Below, piece after piece: positions 1 to 14,768 of a stretch of 64,000 nt of DNA (position 1 is the first letter of the stretch; every line of letters begins with the position of its first letter). The position numbers and the translations under genes are program-made. Source of the DNA: Dictyostelium firmibasis (Eukaryota > Evosea > Eumycetozoa > Dictyosteliales > Dictyosteliaceae); contig CM069769.1 in the NCBI GenBank assembly GCA_036169595.1, forward strand, positions 3,164,001 to 3,228,000, in the 5' to 3' direction. Under the pieces are notes generated by a model, which did no database searches, was not told where the DNA came from, and worked only from the letters and a program-made list of their open reading frames with translations.

Positions 1-723
1 CCAAGTATTCCTTAGTCAATGTGACTCTACGTCTGAATTGATCGGCCCCAGTATTTGAACGAGCGAAATAGAATCCAATATGAACCAACTTATCACCGGT
101 TTGACGTAATGTTATACGAATGGTTGTGGTTGCTGTAATTTGTAAGAGATATTGTGGATTCTTACGCCACAATGTTGTATTGGCACAACCACCTGCACTC
201 TCACCAGACCAAACACCAGTTACACGAGTTGGTGATGAATAAACTGATGGTGACATTGGTAATGCTGATGATGATGTTGTAGTTGGCATTGCTGGTGTTG
301 GTCTCTTTGTAACTGGTGATCCAATTGGTGTTAAACCACCACCACTACCGCTACCACCACTACTATTACGTGCTCTATTTGAACCAAATGATGGGTTCAT
401 CATCTCCTCTAAAAGATCATCCAACTCTGATGCTGGCTGTCTTGGTTTACTCTCTACATTTGGTACAGTGTTTGGTGATGACGGGAAACTATTACTTGAG
501 TTTTGTTGTAACCCAAATTGTGGTGATGATGATGTTCTACCATTACCATTACTATGATAATCATTGGTTGTTGTACCTTTATTGTTTGATGATATAGTTG
601 ATGGTGATGGTGATGTGGATGCTGATGCTGATGATGACATCATCATATTATTTAATAATGAATCTAATTCATTAATATCATTATTCTTTGTAGTTTTATT
701 ATTATTTGGTGATGGTGGTTGAT

Positions 724-756
<33 letters not shown>

Positions 757-2057
757 GCTGTGCTTGTTGTTGTTGTTCCTTCTTTTGTTGAATTTGACTA
801 CTTAATCTCTTATTATTTCTTTCTAATAAATCTTCTTCATCTGAACTATCTGGTTCATTAACAGTTTCACAATGAATAAATTCCTATTTTAATTATTTTA
901 AAAAAAAAAAAAAGAAAAAGAAAAATTAAAATATAAGTATAAAATAAATATAATGAAATAATTTTTAAATAACATACAACAGAAACACCAGATTGTTTTG
1001 CTTTTCTTTCAGAAGCAGCTTTAACAGCTTCCTCTCTACCACCACATCTTTCGATGACCATTTGGGCAGTTTCAGAGAGAGATTTCATAACGTAGGTACC
1101 TTTTAATTTCTTTTCAAAGAAGGGGTGTTTTAAGAGATCTTTAGCGGAGGGTCTTTGACTTTGTTCCTTTGCCAAACATAATGCGATGAAATCAGAGAAT
1201 TCTGGTGACCATTTATGAGGTTCTTTGAGTGTGGGTGATGGTGAGGTTGGAATCATGAATAACACTCTCATTGGATGTAAATCATGATAGGGTGGGTGAA
1301 ACTCTGCCATCTCAATGGCTGTGATACCCAATGCCCAAATATCTGCTTTATTATCGTAACCAACCTCTTGAATTACCTCTGGTGCTAAAAAAAATGGTGT
1401 GCCAATCACTGTGTTTCTCTTTCTAGTACGTTCACTCAATTGTCCACTAACTCCGAAATCTGCTAATTTACATTCTCCCTCCTCCGATACTAATATATTA
1501 CCTGGCTTAATATCCCTATGAATCTTACTGTTTCTATGCAAATAATATAATCCTTTCAATGTACTATAACATACTAATGCAATTTGTTCCTCATTCAATA
1601 TTCTATTGGTTATATTCATCATATCACTAACTGATCCAAATGCACAATATTCCATAATAATCTAATCAAATTAATAATAACAATAATTATTATTATTATT
1701 ATGCAAGTAATGTTAATATATGTGAAAATAAATAAAAAAATATAAAAAAAGAAACAATTTTCAGAAATGAAAAGAACTTACCCAACAAGTTTCATCTTTG
1801 AAATAATTGCCATAATATTGAACAACATATTTTGATTTACATTGTTTCATAATATTGATTTCTTTTAAAATCTCTTGAAAATCTTCATTGATTGGTACTA
1901 ATTTTACAGCGACAATGTTACCTGTCTTTTTATAAGTCGCCTTATAAACTGATCCAAATGATCCTCTACCTAAACATTCTAATAAGTCAAACTCTAGTGA
2001 TGGATCTTTAATACCTTCTGGTAATTTAAAATCACTAAGTTGTCCACTTTCCTCCAT
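1..2057 (-). CDS. krsB: Mst/Ste20-type protein kinase, probable KrsB (partial, runs off left edge)
   Basis: Germinal-centre/Mst-like Ser/Thr kinase; in D. discoideum KrsB is a negative regulator of adhesion and motility (family knowledge). Exons read on the minus strand: 2057-1782, 1661-978, 883-1 and beyond. Start MEESGQLS at 2057. Kinase domain about residues 23-275: glycine loop GRGSFGSV, lysine in VAVK (about 52), HRD in HRDIKPGN (about 140-142), DFG (about 160), GTPFFLAPE. A low-complexity Gln/Ser/Asn linker follows. The end of exon 3 reads GVWSGESAGGC...LLQITATTTIRITL, which looks like a calpain domain III/C2-like fold; the window cuts it off. KrsA is shorter and as far as I recall lacks such a tail, so krsB is the better name. 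The protein C-terminus is not in the window. Confidence 0.85.
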
Positions 2058-3786
<1,729 letters not shown>

Positions 3787-4700
3787 ATGACACAAGTTTT
3801 ATTTTATGGTTGTCTTTTTATTACTTTTTCACCAATTCTTGCATTCTTTTTTATGGTAATTGCAAAGAATAGTCAATTAGTTATTTTAACAATTGGAGGG
3901 TAAATAAGATAGATGGTGCATGTGTTCTCATTATGGAGAAAATATATTTATTCTTATTTGTATACTTACAAAAAACATGTTTATATTTTTAGATCATTCT
4001 TTTGGTTAGTATCAATATTAATATCAGCGATATGGTGGTATATTATACCACCGATGAGAGAACAATGGTGGTTTATAATATCATTTAGTGTATTATTTCA
4101 AGAGATATTTAGATATATATTTTATAGATTGTATTCATATGGTTTCAATGATAGACCTTCCTTAAATCAAATTAAAGAAACTCGACATCAAATGGCTTTA
4201 GATTCAATGAGAAAAAGAAAACAACAAAATGGTGGTAGTAGTAGTAATGAAATCGAAAGTATAAATAATGAAATTAATAATAATAATAATAATAATAATA
4301 ATGACGATGATGAGAATAAAGAGATTACAGAAGAGGAAAAAGAGAAAATAAAGATTGAAAAACAAAAACAAAGAGAGATTGAAATTAGTGCAAGATTAGA
4401 GACATTATCAGCAAGACCAAATCATACTCTTTCGTCAGCTGCTATCGGTGTTGGTAGTGGAGTTGCTTATGGTTTCATTATGTTTGGTTCAATCTTATGG
4501 GAGAGTACTGGCCCCGGTACTTTGTTCTCTCCAGCATGTCCTACTGTTAATTTATTTATGTTATCATCAATTATCACTTTGTTTATGACTTTATTACATG
4601 TAGTCTATAATGTTTTAGCTTTTCAGGGTTATAGATCAAAAAAATATCATTTGGTTGCTTTTGTTATTATAACTCATTTTGTAACTACTTATTTAGTATG

Positions 4701-4731
<31 letters not shown>

Positions 4732-4924
4732 CACCTTTTAATAATTCTAACATTTGTCCTTCTTTTCTTTCTGTCCCTTTTTTTAATAGACACTTTTAAA
4801 TTTACCAACCAAAACAACATCTTGTTTTGGTTCTGTTTTTACTGTTGGAGTAATTACACTCTTTTCTGTTGGTTTTTGTATTTTTTCATTATTAAAGAGT
4901 GATTCAATTACTAAAATTCATTAA
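3787..4924 (+). CDS. aph1: Gamma-secretase subunit Aph-1
   Basis: Polytopic scaffold subunit of gamma-secretase (with presenilin, nicastrin and Pen-2), the intramembrane protease of ER/Golgi/endolysosomal membranes. Exons 3787-3899, 3993-4695 and 4790-4924 close in frame to 316 residues. Start [11 protein letters not shown] in context AAAAATG. Seven hydrophobic segments can be seen, including [29 protein letters not shown] and [11 protein letters not shown]. The small-residue helix [11 protein letters not shown] matches the conserved Aph-1 GxxxG region, and [13 protein letters not shown] matches the family's third helix. Between helices 3 and 4 there is an amoeba-specific Asn/Asp/Glu/Lys-rich cytosolic insertion of about 60 residues (about 105-165). 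Exon 3 supplies the last membrane segment. Confidence 0.93.
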
Positions 4925-4960
4925 AAATAATAAACTAAAAAAAATCTTGTTAGCTTTATA

Positions 4961-4993
<33 letters not shown>

Positions 4994-5190
4994 GACAATG
5001 GTGTGACTATTGTTTTTTTTCGGAAAATATCTATTTTTTTTATTTTTATTTTTTTCATTTAATTTTTGATTTATTATAAAAACAGGTTTTGAGACCCTTA
5101 CATTTTTTTTTTATTGTTTTTTTTAAAATTTAAAATTTTTTTTTTTGTAAATTATTATTTATTTATTTTATTGTAAATTTATTTATTTTA

Positions 5191-5224
<34 letters not shown>

Positions 5225-5308
5225 GTATCATTTATTATTTTCTTGTTTTTTTTGTTTTTTATTTATTGTTTATTTATTTGTATAGTTTTTTTTGCTCGCC
5301 AAAAAAAT

Positions 5309-8300
5309 ATGATAGCAAACACTACATATGGAAATGCGGTCTACAGGTAAATAAACTCAATAAACCAATCAATAGACAGTTTAAATTGGAATCTAATGAT
5401 ATAATTTTCATTGATTTAATATTATTATTTAGGGGTGATGGAACAAGATTATATGGTTTGGGTATATTTTCATTTTTTTTTTTTTTTTTTTTTTTTTATA
5501 CTTTTTTTTTTTTATTTACAAACCCCATTATTAATATTTTTTTGTATTTTATTTATTATTATAATTTTATATATTTTTTAACCAATAGATGCTGAATTAG
5601 AATTAAAAGCTCAATCTAAACGTGATCCTCAAACAGAGGTTGAATTAATGATATGGATTGAAAAAGTTATTGGAGAGAAATTAAAATTTCCAGATGATTT
5701 AATTGAATCATTACGTAGTGGTATTGTATTATGTAAATTATTGAATTCATTAATACCAGGCACCATTAAAAACATCAATACTTCCAGAGATACAGCATTA
5801 CATCATATGGAAAATATCGGTCTTTATTTAAAGGCATGTTGGATCGTTGGTATTCAATCATCAGATTTATTTGTTTCATCAGATTTATATTTACGTAAGA
5901 ATGTAAATGCAGTAATTCAAAATCTATTGGCTATTGCACGTGCTGCTCATACACTCGATAACTATAAAGGTCCATCCTTTGGTTATAAACCAAATACAAA
6001 TATTCAACCCGCTAAAAAATGGGATCAAATAGTTTATAAAGGTCCAACTTTTGTTACTGATTTAGAAAATAATAATAATAATAATATTAACAATAACAAT
6101 AGTAATTGTAGTAGTAGTAATAATAATAATAAAGATTGTATAAAATGTGGTATCGAAAAAGTTTGCATTAAATGTAATCCTTCAATATCACCAACAAATA
6201 CGACAACAAAAACAAATGTTAACTCAATACTAAATGAAAAAGAAAAAGAAAGAGAAAAAGAAAAAGAAAAAGAACTTTTATTAAAAATTCAAAATTTATC
6301 AAATGCATTAAAGGAGAAAGTAAATTTTATTAATTTCCTTTTGTCTTTTTTCTAAATAGATTTTATAAAATTTATATATGTGTTTGTAAATATTAATACT
6401 TTTTTTTTATTTATTTAAATTTTCCATAGGAGGAAGGATTAAAATTGGTGAATGAAAATTTAGAGAAACAAAGAAAAAAGAATTTAGAGGATGAAAAAGT
6501 TTATAAAGATTTAATAGAAACTCAAAAAATTCAATTAACATCAAAAGATAGTTTAATTGAATCAATTAATAAAAAAAATTCAAGTTTAATAATGTTAACC
6601 TCAAATAGTAATAACAATAGTGCACCAGCTTCTGTATCTGGTATTAATATTTCACCAACACCTTCAACTTCAGTATCAACATCAAATTCAACACCTTATT
6701 CATCATCTGTACCAACAAATTCATCTTCATCATCATCATTTATTAATAAAAGTAGTAATAGAAATTCTGGTGTATTTCAAACCATTGCATCATATAATAA
6801 TAAATCAGGAGCTTCTTCAACTTTAGCCATTCCAAATGGATCAACAAATATACCATCATCTAGTACAATTTTAAGTAAGTGCATTAGATGCAATATTACA
6901 ACTACCAAAACAATTAAATATTGTAGTTCATGTGGTGAGTTATTAATTAAAGATAATGGAGCAACTCCAAATTCAAGTACATTCAATAAACCACCTATTA
7001 CTTCAAAATCTTCAATAACTGTAACTTCTTCCAGCGTATCAACGCAACAAACATTATCATCACCATTAGTTTCTACAACGACGACAACAACAATCAATGA
7101 AAGTGATAAAATCAAAACATTAATAGCAACAATGAAACAACAAGAAGAAGTTATAACCAAATTAAATCAACAAATTAAAATTGATAAAGAAATCTATGAA
7201 AAAGAAAAGAAACAACAAAAACAAACCATTGATAATCAACAAGTTCTTTTAAATCAAAAAGATCAAGATTCAAAGAAAGCAAAAGAATCATCATCATTTA
7301 CAAAAAGAGGTGAGTTTTTATTAAGTGCAGAATTAAAATCTACAAATTCTACAGAAAATTATTCATCCTTTTCAAGACCAATTGGTAATAACTCAACAAA
7401 TACAACCACAATTACCAATAAAGAATTGGAAGTATTGAGAGAAAAAGTCAAATCATTAGAGTTTAAATTAAATGAAGAAATTTGTAAAACCAAAGCAAAA
7501 GATTCACAAATTACATTATTAAATGAAAAGATCCAATCAATTAATAGTAGACCAAAACGTGTTAATACTTCGAATCAAGTTGTTAGTGCTTCAAATGTTT
7601 CAAACAATAACAACAACAATAATAATAATGGTAATAGAACTAGTCAACAAATTATAGTTGGTAGAAAGAGATTTAATACATTGAAACCTGATGCTTCGGA
7701 TTTAACAACACTAGTAGATGCAACATTGGTTCACTTAACAACTATACTTTATTCTAAACCAATTGAATTCTATCAAGTAAACTCATTGAAGGATTTATTC
7801 TCAAGTGAGTTAGGACGTCGTAGATTTTCACAAATTTTGAAAATGACTTTAAAAAAAGTACCATCATTACAAATGAATGAGAGTAGTTTCGAATTTTTAT
7901 TATTCCTAATTAGTTGTGCTTTACAAGAGATGAATCTATCAAAAGATAATGACATAGAGGCTGCAAAGATTTTATTCAATTCATCTGATTTACTTTATCG
8001 TATCAATCCAAAGACTAATCAAAGTGAATTCTTAAAGGATTATATTCGTTCAGCAAATATTTTCAAAGAGTTAACATTTTGGTCTGAATATTATTGGAGT
8101 GAAGTCTCAAAACGTCATCGTAAAGTTTATGGTAATATTCCTGATACTTTAGACAAAGAGATCGTTAATAATTTATTAGCTTATTTCGGTCAGAATATGA
8201 TATACTTTTCAGTATCCTCTGATCAGGTTAAAAATTTCATCATTGAAATAGCACAACAACATAACTTACCAAATAATCAAATAGATTTAATCATTGCTTC

Positions 8301-8418
8301 AATTAAAGATTCGCCATTATATACTAGTACAAAATCAAATGATTCAAATAATAATATTGTGTCTTCTGCAAAAGTGGTTTCAAAAAAAGATAAAGAAAAA
8401 GATAAAAAAAAAAAATAA
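5309..8418 (+). CDS. Calponin-homology domain, coiled-coil protein
   Basis: Exons 5309-5346, 5433-5461, 5589-6319 and 6430-8418 close to 928 residues. The first two exons are only 38 and 29 bases. N-terminus MIANTTYGNAVY... leads into a single type-3 (calponin/transgelin-like) CH domain at about residues 35-150 (MIWIEKVIGEKLKFP, LRSGIVLCKLLNSL, NIGLYLKACWIVGI, DLYLRKNVNAVIQNLL), followed by NYKGPSFGYKP, like a calponin repeat region. Two Cys pairs follow, CIKCGIEKVCIKC near 192 and CIRCNITTTKTIKYCSSC near 415, zinc-ribbon-like. Charged coiled-coil stretches flank Ser/Thr/Asn-rich linkers. The C-terminal about 230 residues form a compact, low-complexity-free domain (from TLVDATLVHLTTILY) that I do not recognise. 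Likely actin-associated; no symbol assigned. Confidence 0.88.
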
Positions 8419-8535
8419 ATCCTTTTCATTTTCTCTTATTTTTAATTATTTTTTTTTTGTTTTCCCCCTTTTAAAATTTTTTAAATATATTTTTATTTTT
8501 ATTTTTTTTTATTTTAAAATTATTTTTTTAAAAAG

Positions 8536-9175
8536 ATGGAATGGGATCAATTGATTGGTATGAAATAATTATTTAAGTTTTTAATTAAATTTTTGAATAA
8601 TTACTAAAATAAAAATAAAGAAAACAATATCATAAGGGAGGGATTTATAGGTTGTCAGATTTTAAATTTTCAAGGTAAAAATTTAACACATTACGGTTCA
8701 TATTATGTTGAAGTTACTGAAGAATCATCTATGGTTAATTATTTTAAGGAAACTAATAAAGATCTAATTAAATACATTTCAATTAAAGGTAAAAAAAAAA
8801 AAAAAAAATTATTAAAATGTATTTTATTATATAGATAATAAAGGAATCTTAATTAAAAAAAAAAAAAAAATTTTTATAAAATGTATTATAAAGATAATAA
8901 ATTTTTAATAACTATAGATGACGAAAATAAATTATATGGTGAATGTCTAAACCAAAGAATTATAATAACTAAAACCAATTGTTTATTTGTTATTTTTTGG
9001 TTTGAAATTAATACTTTATCGAAAGAAAAGGCAAATTATATCGCTGATAGTTTTATTGGTACTATTTCCCCATTTATTATTGTTTTGAAATATTATCAAA
9101 AATATATAACTAAAACCAATTATAATAACCATTTTTATTTCTTAAACAGATAAACTAGAAGAGTTAGGGTATTAA
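8536..9175 (+). pseudogene. Divergent profilin-like gene, frame broken at a poly-A run
   Basis: Starts 117 bases after the CH-domain gene stop. Exons by splice sites: 8536-8557 (MEWDQLI), 8651-8788 (GCQILNFQGKN...), 8835-9058 and 9150-9175. The pieces read like profilin: an M-x-W start, LYGECLNQRIIITKTN matching the profilin SxYGKxxxxGVIxVKT segment, and the end EKANYIADSFI-DKLEELGY matching the C-terminal helix of profilins. Phases agree at every junction, but inside exon 3 the frame shifts at 16 consecutive A (8855-8870): the upstream frame stops soon after, while the profilin-like frame resumes one register away. Either a recent pseudogene or a sequence/length error in the homopolymer. If intact it would be about 135 residues, a normal profilin length, and would bind actin/poly-proline. 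Confidence 0.6.
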
Positions 9176-9296
9176 AAACAAAGAAAAAAAATCCATTTAT
9201 ATTTTAACCTTTTAAACGAGAATAATAATAAACAGAAAACAATCCTTTTTTTTGTTGTATTTTTTTTATTTTATTTTTATTTTATTTTATTTTATT

Positions 9297-12200
9297 TTAA
9301 TTTTGAACAGTTAAACCTCTATCTGGAATATAAACGGTCTCACGTGGTACCATAGTAATACAATCTGGTACTGGACAAACAGATAAACATAAATCACAAC
9401 CAGTACATAAATCAGTGACCAATGGTATATGAGTTTTACCATCAAATTTGATAGCCTGATAACCTGAATCATTACAAGTCATGTAGCATTTACCACAATT
9501 GATACATTTATCTTCATCGATAAGGGCGACAACTTGTTGCTCACGTTTAAGATCATCATGACGACCAATTCTTGGGATGGCACGATTAATTTGATCCTTG
9601 AGAGATGGAATTGGAAGGGTTGGTTTTGGTGATGGTACCAATGGGTTCTTAACCTTTTGTAAATCGATTGATTGTTTCTCTTCAGTATCAATTCTATTAC
9701 GTTCCAAAAGATATTTACCGAATTTTGGTAAACCTTTTAATTTTGGATTTTTGTTTATGATTTCATTTGGTGGTGATTGACCATCCCATTTCAATAAATC
9801 TTCACGTGATTGCATGTAGAGATAAGTCTTGAGACCAGTGATATAATCTTGAACGACTGTGAAATCTTGATTTTGAACGGATGAGCAAATTTGAACGACA
9901 GAAGCACCACAATGAAGGAATTGAATAGTAGCATCTGCAGAATCGGCACCACCAGTTGCCATAATTGGATAATCTGGTAATGTTTTTCTGATGGATGAGA
10001 CTGCACGTAAAGCAATTGGACGAGTTGCATTTCCACTTACACCACCATAGGTTGTACGTTTTTCATCACCAATGGCTGGCCATGCGTTACTATCACCTTT
10101 TAATCCCATTAAACCAGAGACGGTATTGATAGCAGTTACACCATCAGCACCACCATCATGAGCAGCTTTAGCGATCTCTTTGATCTCAGTTACATTTGGT
10201 GTTAATTTAGCAAAGAATGGCAATTTAGTGGCAGCTCTAACCCATTGGCAAATGTGGAAAACTAATTCAGTATCTTGACCACAAGCTAAACCCATACCTT
10301 TTTCACCCATACCATGTGGACATGAAAGATTGAGCTCAATACCATCAGCACCTGATGCTTCTGCCATTCTAGCCAATTGAGTCCAATCTTCTTTATTGAA
10401 ACCACACATAATTGAAGCGATAACAATACGATCTGGGAAATCTCTCTTTAACTCACCGATTGCTCTACACCAATAGTGACAAGTCTTTTCAGAGATAAGT
10501 TCAATGTTAAGGAAAGCACCTTGACCTGGACCAAAATGATGACCACTAGTTGTACCTCTAACGATTCTTGGTGAAACATTGGTAACGAGATCTTTATCCA
10601 ACGAGAAAGTTTTGGTGACAGCAAAACCCCAACCTTGTTCAAATGAACGTCTAATCATAGCTGCAGAGGTTGCTGGTGTGGCTGATGCTAAACCAAATGG
10701 ATTTGGGAATTTCATACCACACATTTCAACACTGATATCAACGAGATCGATTGGTGTAAAGAAGTTTGGTAATTGTGGTGGACCATCTGGAATTGGAATA
10801 CCATGAAGTGATTGTAAATATTTATGAATACCCCAAGAGGCGATTTTACCATCATTTACTGCCTCAACGGTTGTACCATTGCCAACTAAATCACCACCTG
10901 CAAATAACCATTCTGCATGTTTGCTGGTCATGGTCATTGGATCAATATCGGCAGTACCCCATTTATTGAATTGTAATGGTGTACATGATTCAGCAACGCT
11001 ACCAATTTGACTACCAAATGCAGAGATGATATAGTCACATTTGACACGGAAGAATTGATCCTCGTCGACACCATAGTTACCATCATCACCTTTCTCAGTT
11101 TTATAGAATTCCATAGCAACTACTTTACCATCACGTTTGATGACTTGTTTTGGTAAAACGTATGGAAGAAATTCACAACGTTCATCCTTGGCAATATCTA
11201 CCTCTTCTGGAACTGCTCTCATATCAGAGAAACCACGACGGAAACAAACTGTGACACGTGAAGCACCACAACGGAAAGCAGAGGTAGCACAATCAAATGC
11301 TGTATCACCAGCACCCAATACAATGACTCTACCATTGAGTTGTGGTAATTGTGATTTACAACCACACAAACCACCCTTTGATGCTTTGCTAACTTTTGGT
11401 AAGAACTCCTTACTGGTGAAGAAACCTTGTTCACTGACCAACTCGTTAAAGACTGGATCAATCTTTGGTTCTGGCATACCGATACCCAAGTAGACAGCTT
11501 CAAAACCTTGTTTTTGTAATGATTCTACGGTGAAACCATTCTCGCCTAAACGTTTGCCATATTCTACTTTTACACCTAAATCTTTCATCATTTTAATCTC
11601 AAATTCAACCACTTCGTAGTCGAGACGATAGTTTGGAATCTCACTACTGCTAAGACCACCTAAGTATTGTTCTTTCTCAAAGATAGTAACGTCTGTATAA
11701 CCTAAACGAGCTAAAAATGTTGCACAACTTATTGAGGTTGGACCACAGCCAATCAATGCAATCTTTGCCTTGTAACTCTCTGGTAATTGATCTAATGGAG
11801 TCAATGATGGATCACGAATTTGTGGAATATTCATCTTTTTGAATACATCAGTGGCAAATTGTTGAAGACCGCCAATATTGATTGGACCCTCCTCGGTTGC
11901 TGCTAAATTACATCCATATTGACATAATGAACTCACTGGACAAACCATACCACATGTTAAACCCAATGGATTATCAGAGAAAATGGTTTTTGCTGCTCCA
12001 TAATAGTTTTTGGTTGCAATAGAACTAATAAATGATTTAATATCTAATTGAGTTGGGCATCCCTTTTGACATGGTGCATCTGCGCACTTTAAACATCTTG
12101 ATGATTCAAATAATGCTCCTCTCTCTGTTAATGTTGTTGGTTTGACATCTTCAAAATCATTTTTTAATTCACATCCCTTTTATTAAAGTAATAATAATAA

Positions 12201-12530
12201 TATTAATATAATATTATTTTAGATGATAGGAAAAAAAAAATAAAAAAAAGTTAGTATCTGTTTTTTTTTTTTATTGGGAATTTATTTTTTTTTTCAAAAC
12301 AGATTCAAAAAATAAAAATATTTTTTTTTTTTTTTTTTTTATAACTTTTTTTAAATCTATGATTAATTAATATTACATACTTTTTTACAATGGTCGAGTC
12401 TTGCCCAATTCTCTTTATCTTTTTTTGATACAACAGTAGGTTTAAAAGTTGCATAATTCTTTACAGTTGGATTTAAAGCTAAAATCTCAATATCGTGAAC
12501 TTGTGAAACATCTCCTGCGTGTCCTGTCAT
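9297..12530 (-). CDS. pyd1: Dihydropyrimidine dehydrogenase (NADP+)
   Basis: Catalyses the first, rate-limiting step of uracil and thymine breakdown (EC 1.3.1.2). Exons 12530-12381 and 12176-9297 give 1009 residues, close to the usual eukaryotic length (about 1025). Start [11 protein letters not shown]-terminal cysteine cluster for Fe-S centres ([29 protein letters not shown]). FAD site [18 protein letters not shown] site [14 protein letters not shown]. The FMN/pyrimidine barrel contains [17 protein letters not shown] and the active-site Cys region. The C-terminus has two 4Fe-4S motifs, [11 protein letters not shown] and [12 protein letters not shown]. Ends TVQN. All catalytic landmarks look intact. 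The 3' end is 121 bases from the profilin-like gene, convergently oriented. A (GT)12 tract lies about 95 bases upstream of the ATG. Confidence 0.96.
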
Positions 12531-13000
12531 TTTTATATCTTTGTTTATAATGATTGATACTTTGGTTTTTTTTTTAGTTTTTTTTTTTTTAAACCTTAAA
12601 ATTTAACTTGTTTTATAAAAGCGCTGTGTGTGTGTGTGTGTGTGTGTGTTTATTTGGATATTAATATATATTTGTTATTTTTAATTTTTTAAATTTTTAA
12701 ATTTTTTTTAAAAAATTAATATAAAAAAAAAAATTAAAAATAAATTAAATTATTAAATAATAAATTTTAATTAAAATGGAAAAAGAATGTACAAAAAAAA
12801 AAAAAAATGCTATTTAATTTTTTTTTTTTTATTTTTTTTTTTTTATGTAAAGTTTTATTAAATATATACAATTGTGATTGTGGTTAAAAAAGAAATGAAA
12901 AAAAATATGAAGAAAAAAAAAAAAAAAAATTTAAGAAAAAAAAAAAAAAAATCAATAAGGGGTTTAATTATGATAATAAAAAAAAAAAAATCATAACCAG

Positions 13001-13040
<40 letters not shown>

Positions 13041-13348
13041 AAATAAAATAAAAAAATAAAATTTCAATTATCAAAAAAAAAATCTTTTTTTGAAATTTTG
13101 TGCGAGCATTGATCGCCTTTTCTTCAATTTTCATCATCATCACTAATTATTTAATTTTATTATTTTTTAATTGGCGTTAAATTTTGACCAGAATTGTAAT
13201 AATTGTTTTAAATGATTTAAATAATTAAATTAAATTATTAGTATCACATTTCATTATTTATATTTTTCATTGTTAAATAATTTTTTTTTTTTTTTTTTTT
13301 TTTTTCATGATTTTATTTTATTTTGAAAAACCAGATATTTTCTAAAAT

Positions 13349-13386
<38 letters not shown>

Positions 13387-13592
13387 AATTTTTGTTTGAA
13401 TTTTTTTTTTTTATTTTTTATTTTTTTTTTTAAATTACAAATTAATTTTTTTTAATTTTGGATTATTTTTTATTTATTTTTAAAATTTTTTTTTTTTTTA
13501 ACAAGAAAGAAAATTATTTGAAAAAAAAAAGAAACAAAACATACTTTTTTTTTTTTTTTAAATTTTTATTATTTTTTTAAATTCATAATTTT
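12531..13592. other. Intergenic region upstream of pyd1
   Basis: Holds the pyd1 promoter and the 3' region of the next minus-strand gene. Contents: the GT tract at 12625-12649, long A and T runs, and a small mixed-base island at about 13095-13140. No ORF I would defend. Confidence 0.75.
12625..12649. repeat. (TG)n dinucleotide tract
   Basis: Perfect TG repeat of about 12 units. It reads as CACACA on the pyd1 sense strand, about 95-120 bases before its ATG. Confidence 0.9.
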
Positions 13593-14234
13593 TTACAATG
13601 GAACGATTCCGATACCACCATTCGTAGTTGATGACGATGAGAGACAATCTGCTTTACCAGTTTGATCATTCTTTTTACAATAGAAACCTGGTGGACAAAT
13701 TACATTTGAACAAACATCACTCCATCCAAATGTTGAACCAATTGATGGTGGAATTAAACCATTGGTACTTGCAGTTGTAAAACCAATGGCATTGATATTT
13801 GCAACACATTGAGCTTTACCATCTTGTCTCATTTCACAATGAAAGTTATCTGGACAATGGACATTTGGACAAATATCATTTGAACCTGAACCCCCACTGG
13901 TTGTTGATGAGGAACCAGCAACAGTCGAAGAGGCACCAATTGTTGTGAAACCAATTGGATTAATATTTAATACACAGTGTGCTTTTCCTGTATCTTTATC
14001 AAGTTCACAATGTTGATTTGGTTGACATACAACATTTAAACAACCTAATGGTAGGCTACCAATTGACTCAATATTAACAAAACAATGTCCCCTACCTTCT
14101 TGATCAACTTCACAATGTTCACCTTGTTGACAAACTACGTTTGTACATGCATCAATTGGAACAGAACCTGTGCCACCTGTAGTTGGGAATCCTCTAGTTT
14201 GTGGTGTAATTGTTGCTGTTGTTTCTGCTCCTGA

Positions 14235-14267
<33 letters not shown>

Positions 14268-14768
14268 ACCACCATTATTGTCTTCACAAATACCATGACC
14301 AGGACAACAAGATGTTGGATTTGGACAATCATTTCTCTTGAAAATACATTGTTTACCTTGATCGGAGCAAAGTTTGTGTTCATCATTAGTACATGATGAA
14401 ACTGGTTCAAATACTTCATAGCCTGGTGGTGGGATAAAGCATGCATTGGTTGCCTCTATAACATCAAAACTTTTTGATGATTTATAACATTTGGTAATAT
14501 ATTTACAATTACTATAATCACCATCAAAACATCCAAACTCTTGTTCACCACAACATTTTTTATAATTTACTGGTATACACGAAGAATTTCTATGACATTC
14601 ATTTTCTGTTAAACTTGAACAATCTAAATTAAAATTTTTTTTTTAAAAAATAATTAAAAGTTAATATTATTATTTTTTAAAAAATATTATTTTTAAAGAA
14701 TATTATTTACCTTGTGCATAAATTTGAGCAGCTGCTAATAAAACTAAGAATGTAATTCCTTTTTTCAT
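13593..14768 (-). CDS. Secreted Cys-rich follistatin-repeat protein, spore-coat type
   Basis: Exons 14768-14711 and 14623-13593 give 362 residues. Signal peptide MKKGITFLVLLAAAQIYAQ, with the intron just after it. An N-terminal Cys-rich module (DCSSLTENEC...CCGEQEFGCF...NCKYITKC, about 20-65) is followed by a second Cys cluster and a Thr/Ser-rich spacer. Four follistatin-like repeats of pattern C-xN-V-x-C-xxx-x-H/Y-C-E/K start near residues 179 (CTNVVCQQGEHCE), 213 (CLNVVCQPNQHCE), 272 (CPNVHCPDNFHCE) and 323 (CSNVICPPGFYCK). This layout resembles Dictyostelium spore coat (Cot/SP) and related prespore matrix proteins. Export is clear from the signal peptide; the spore-coat role is inference from repeat type. 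I cannot assign which family member it is. Confidence 0.88.
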
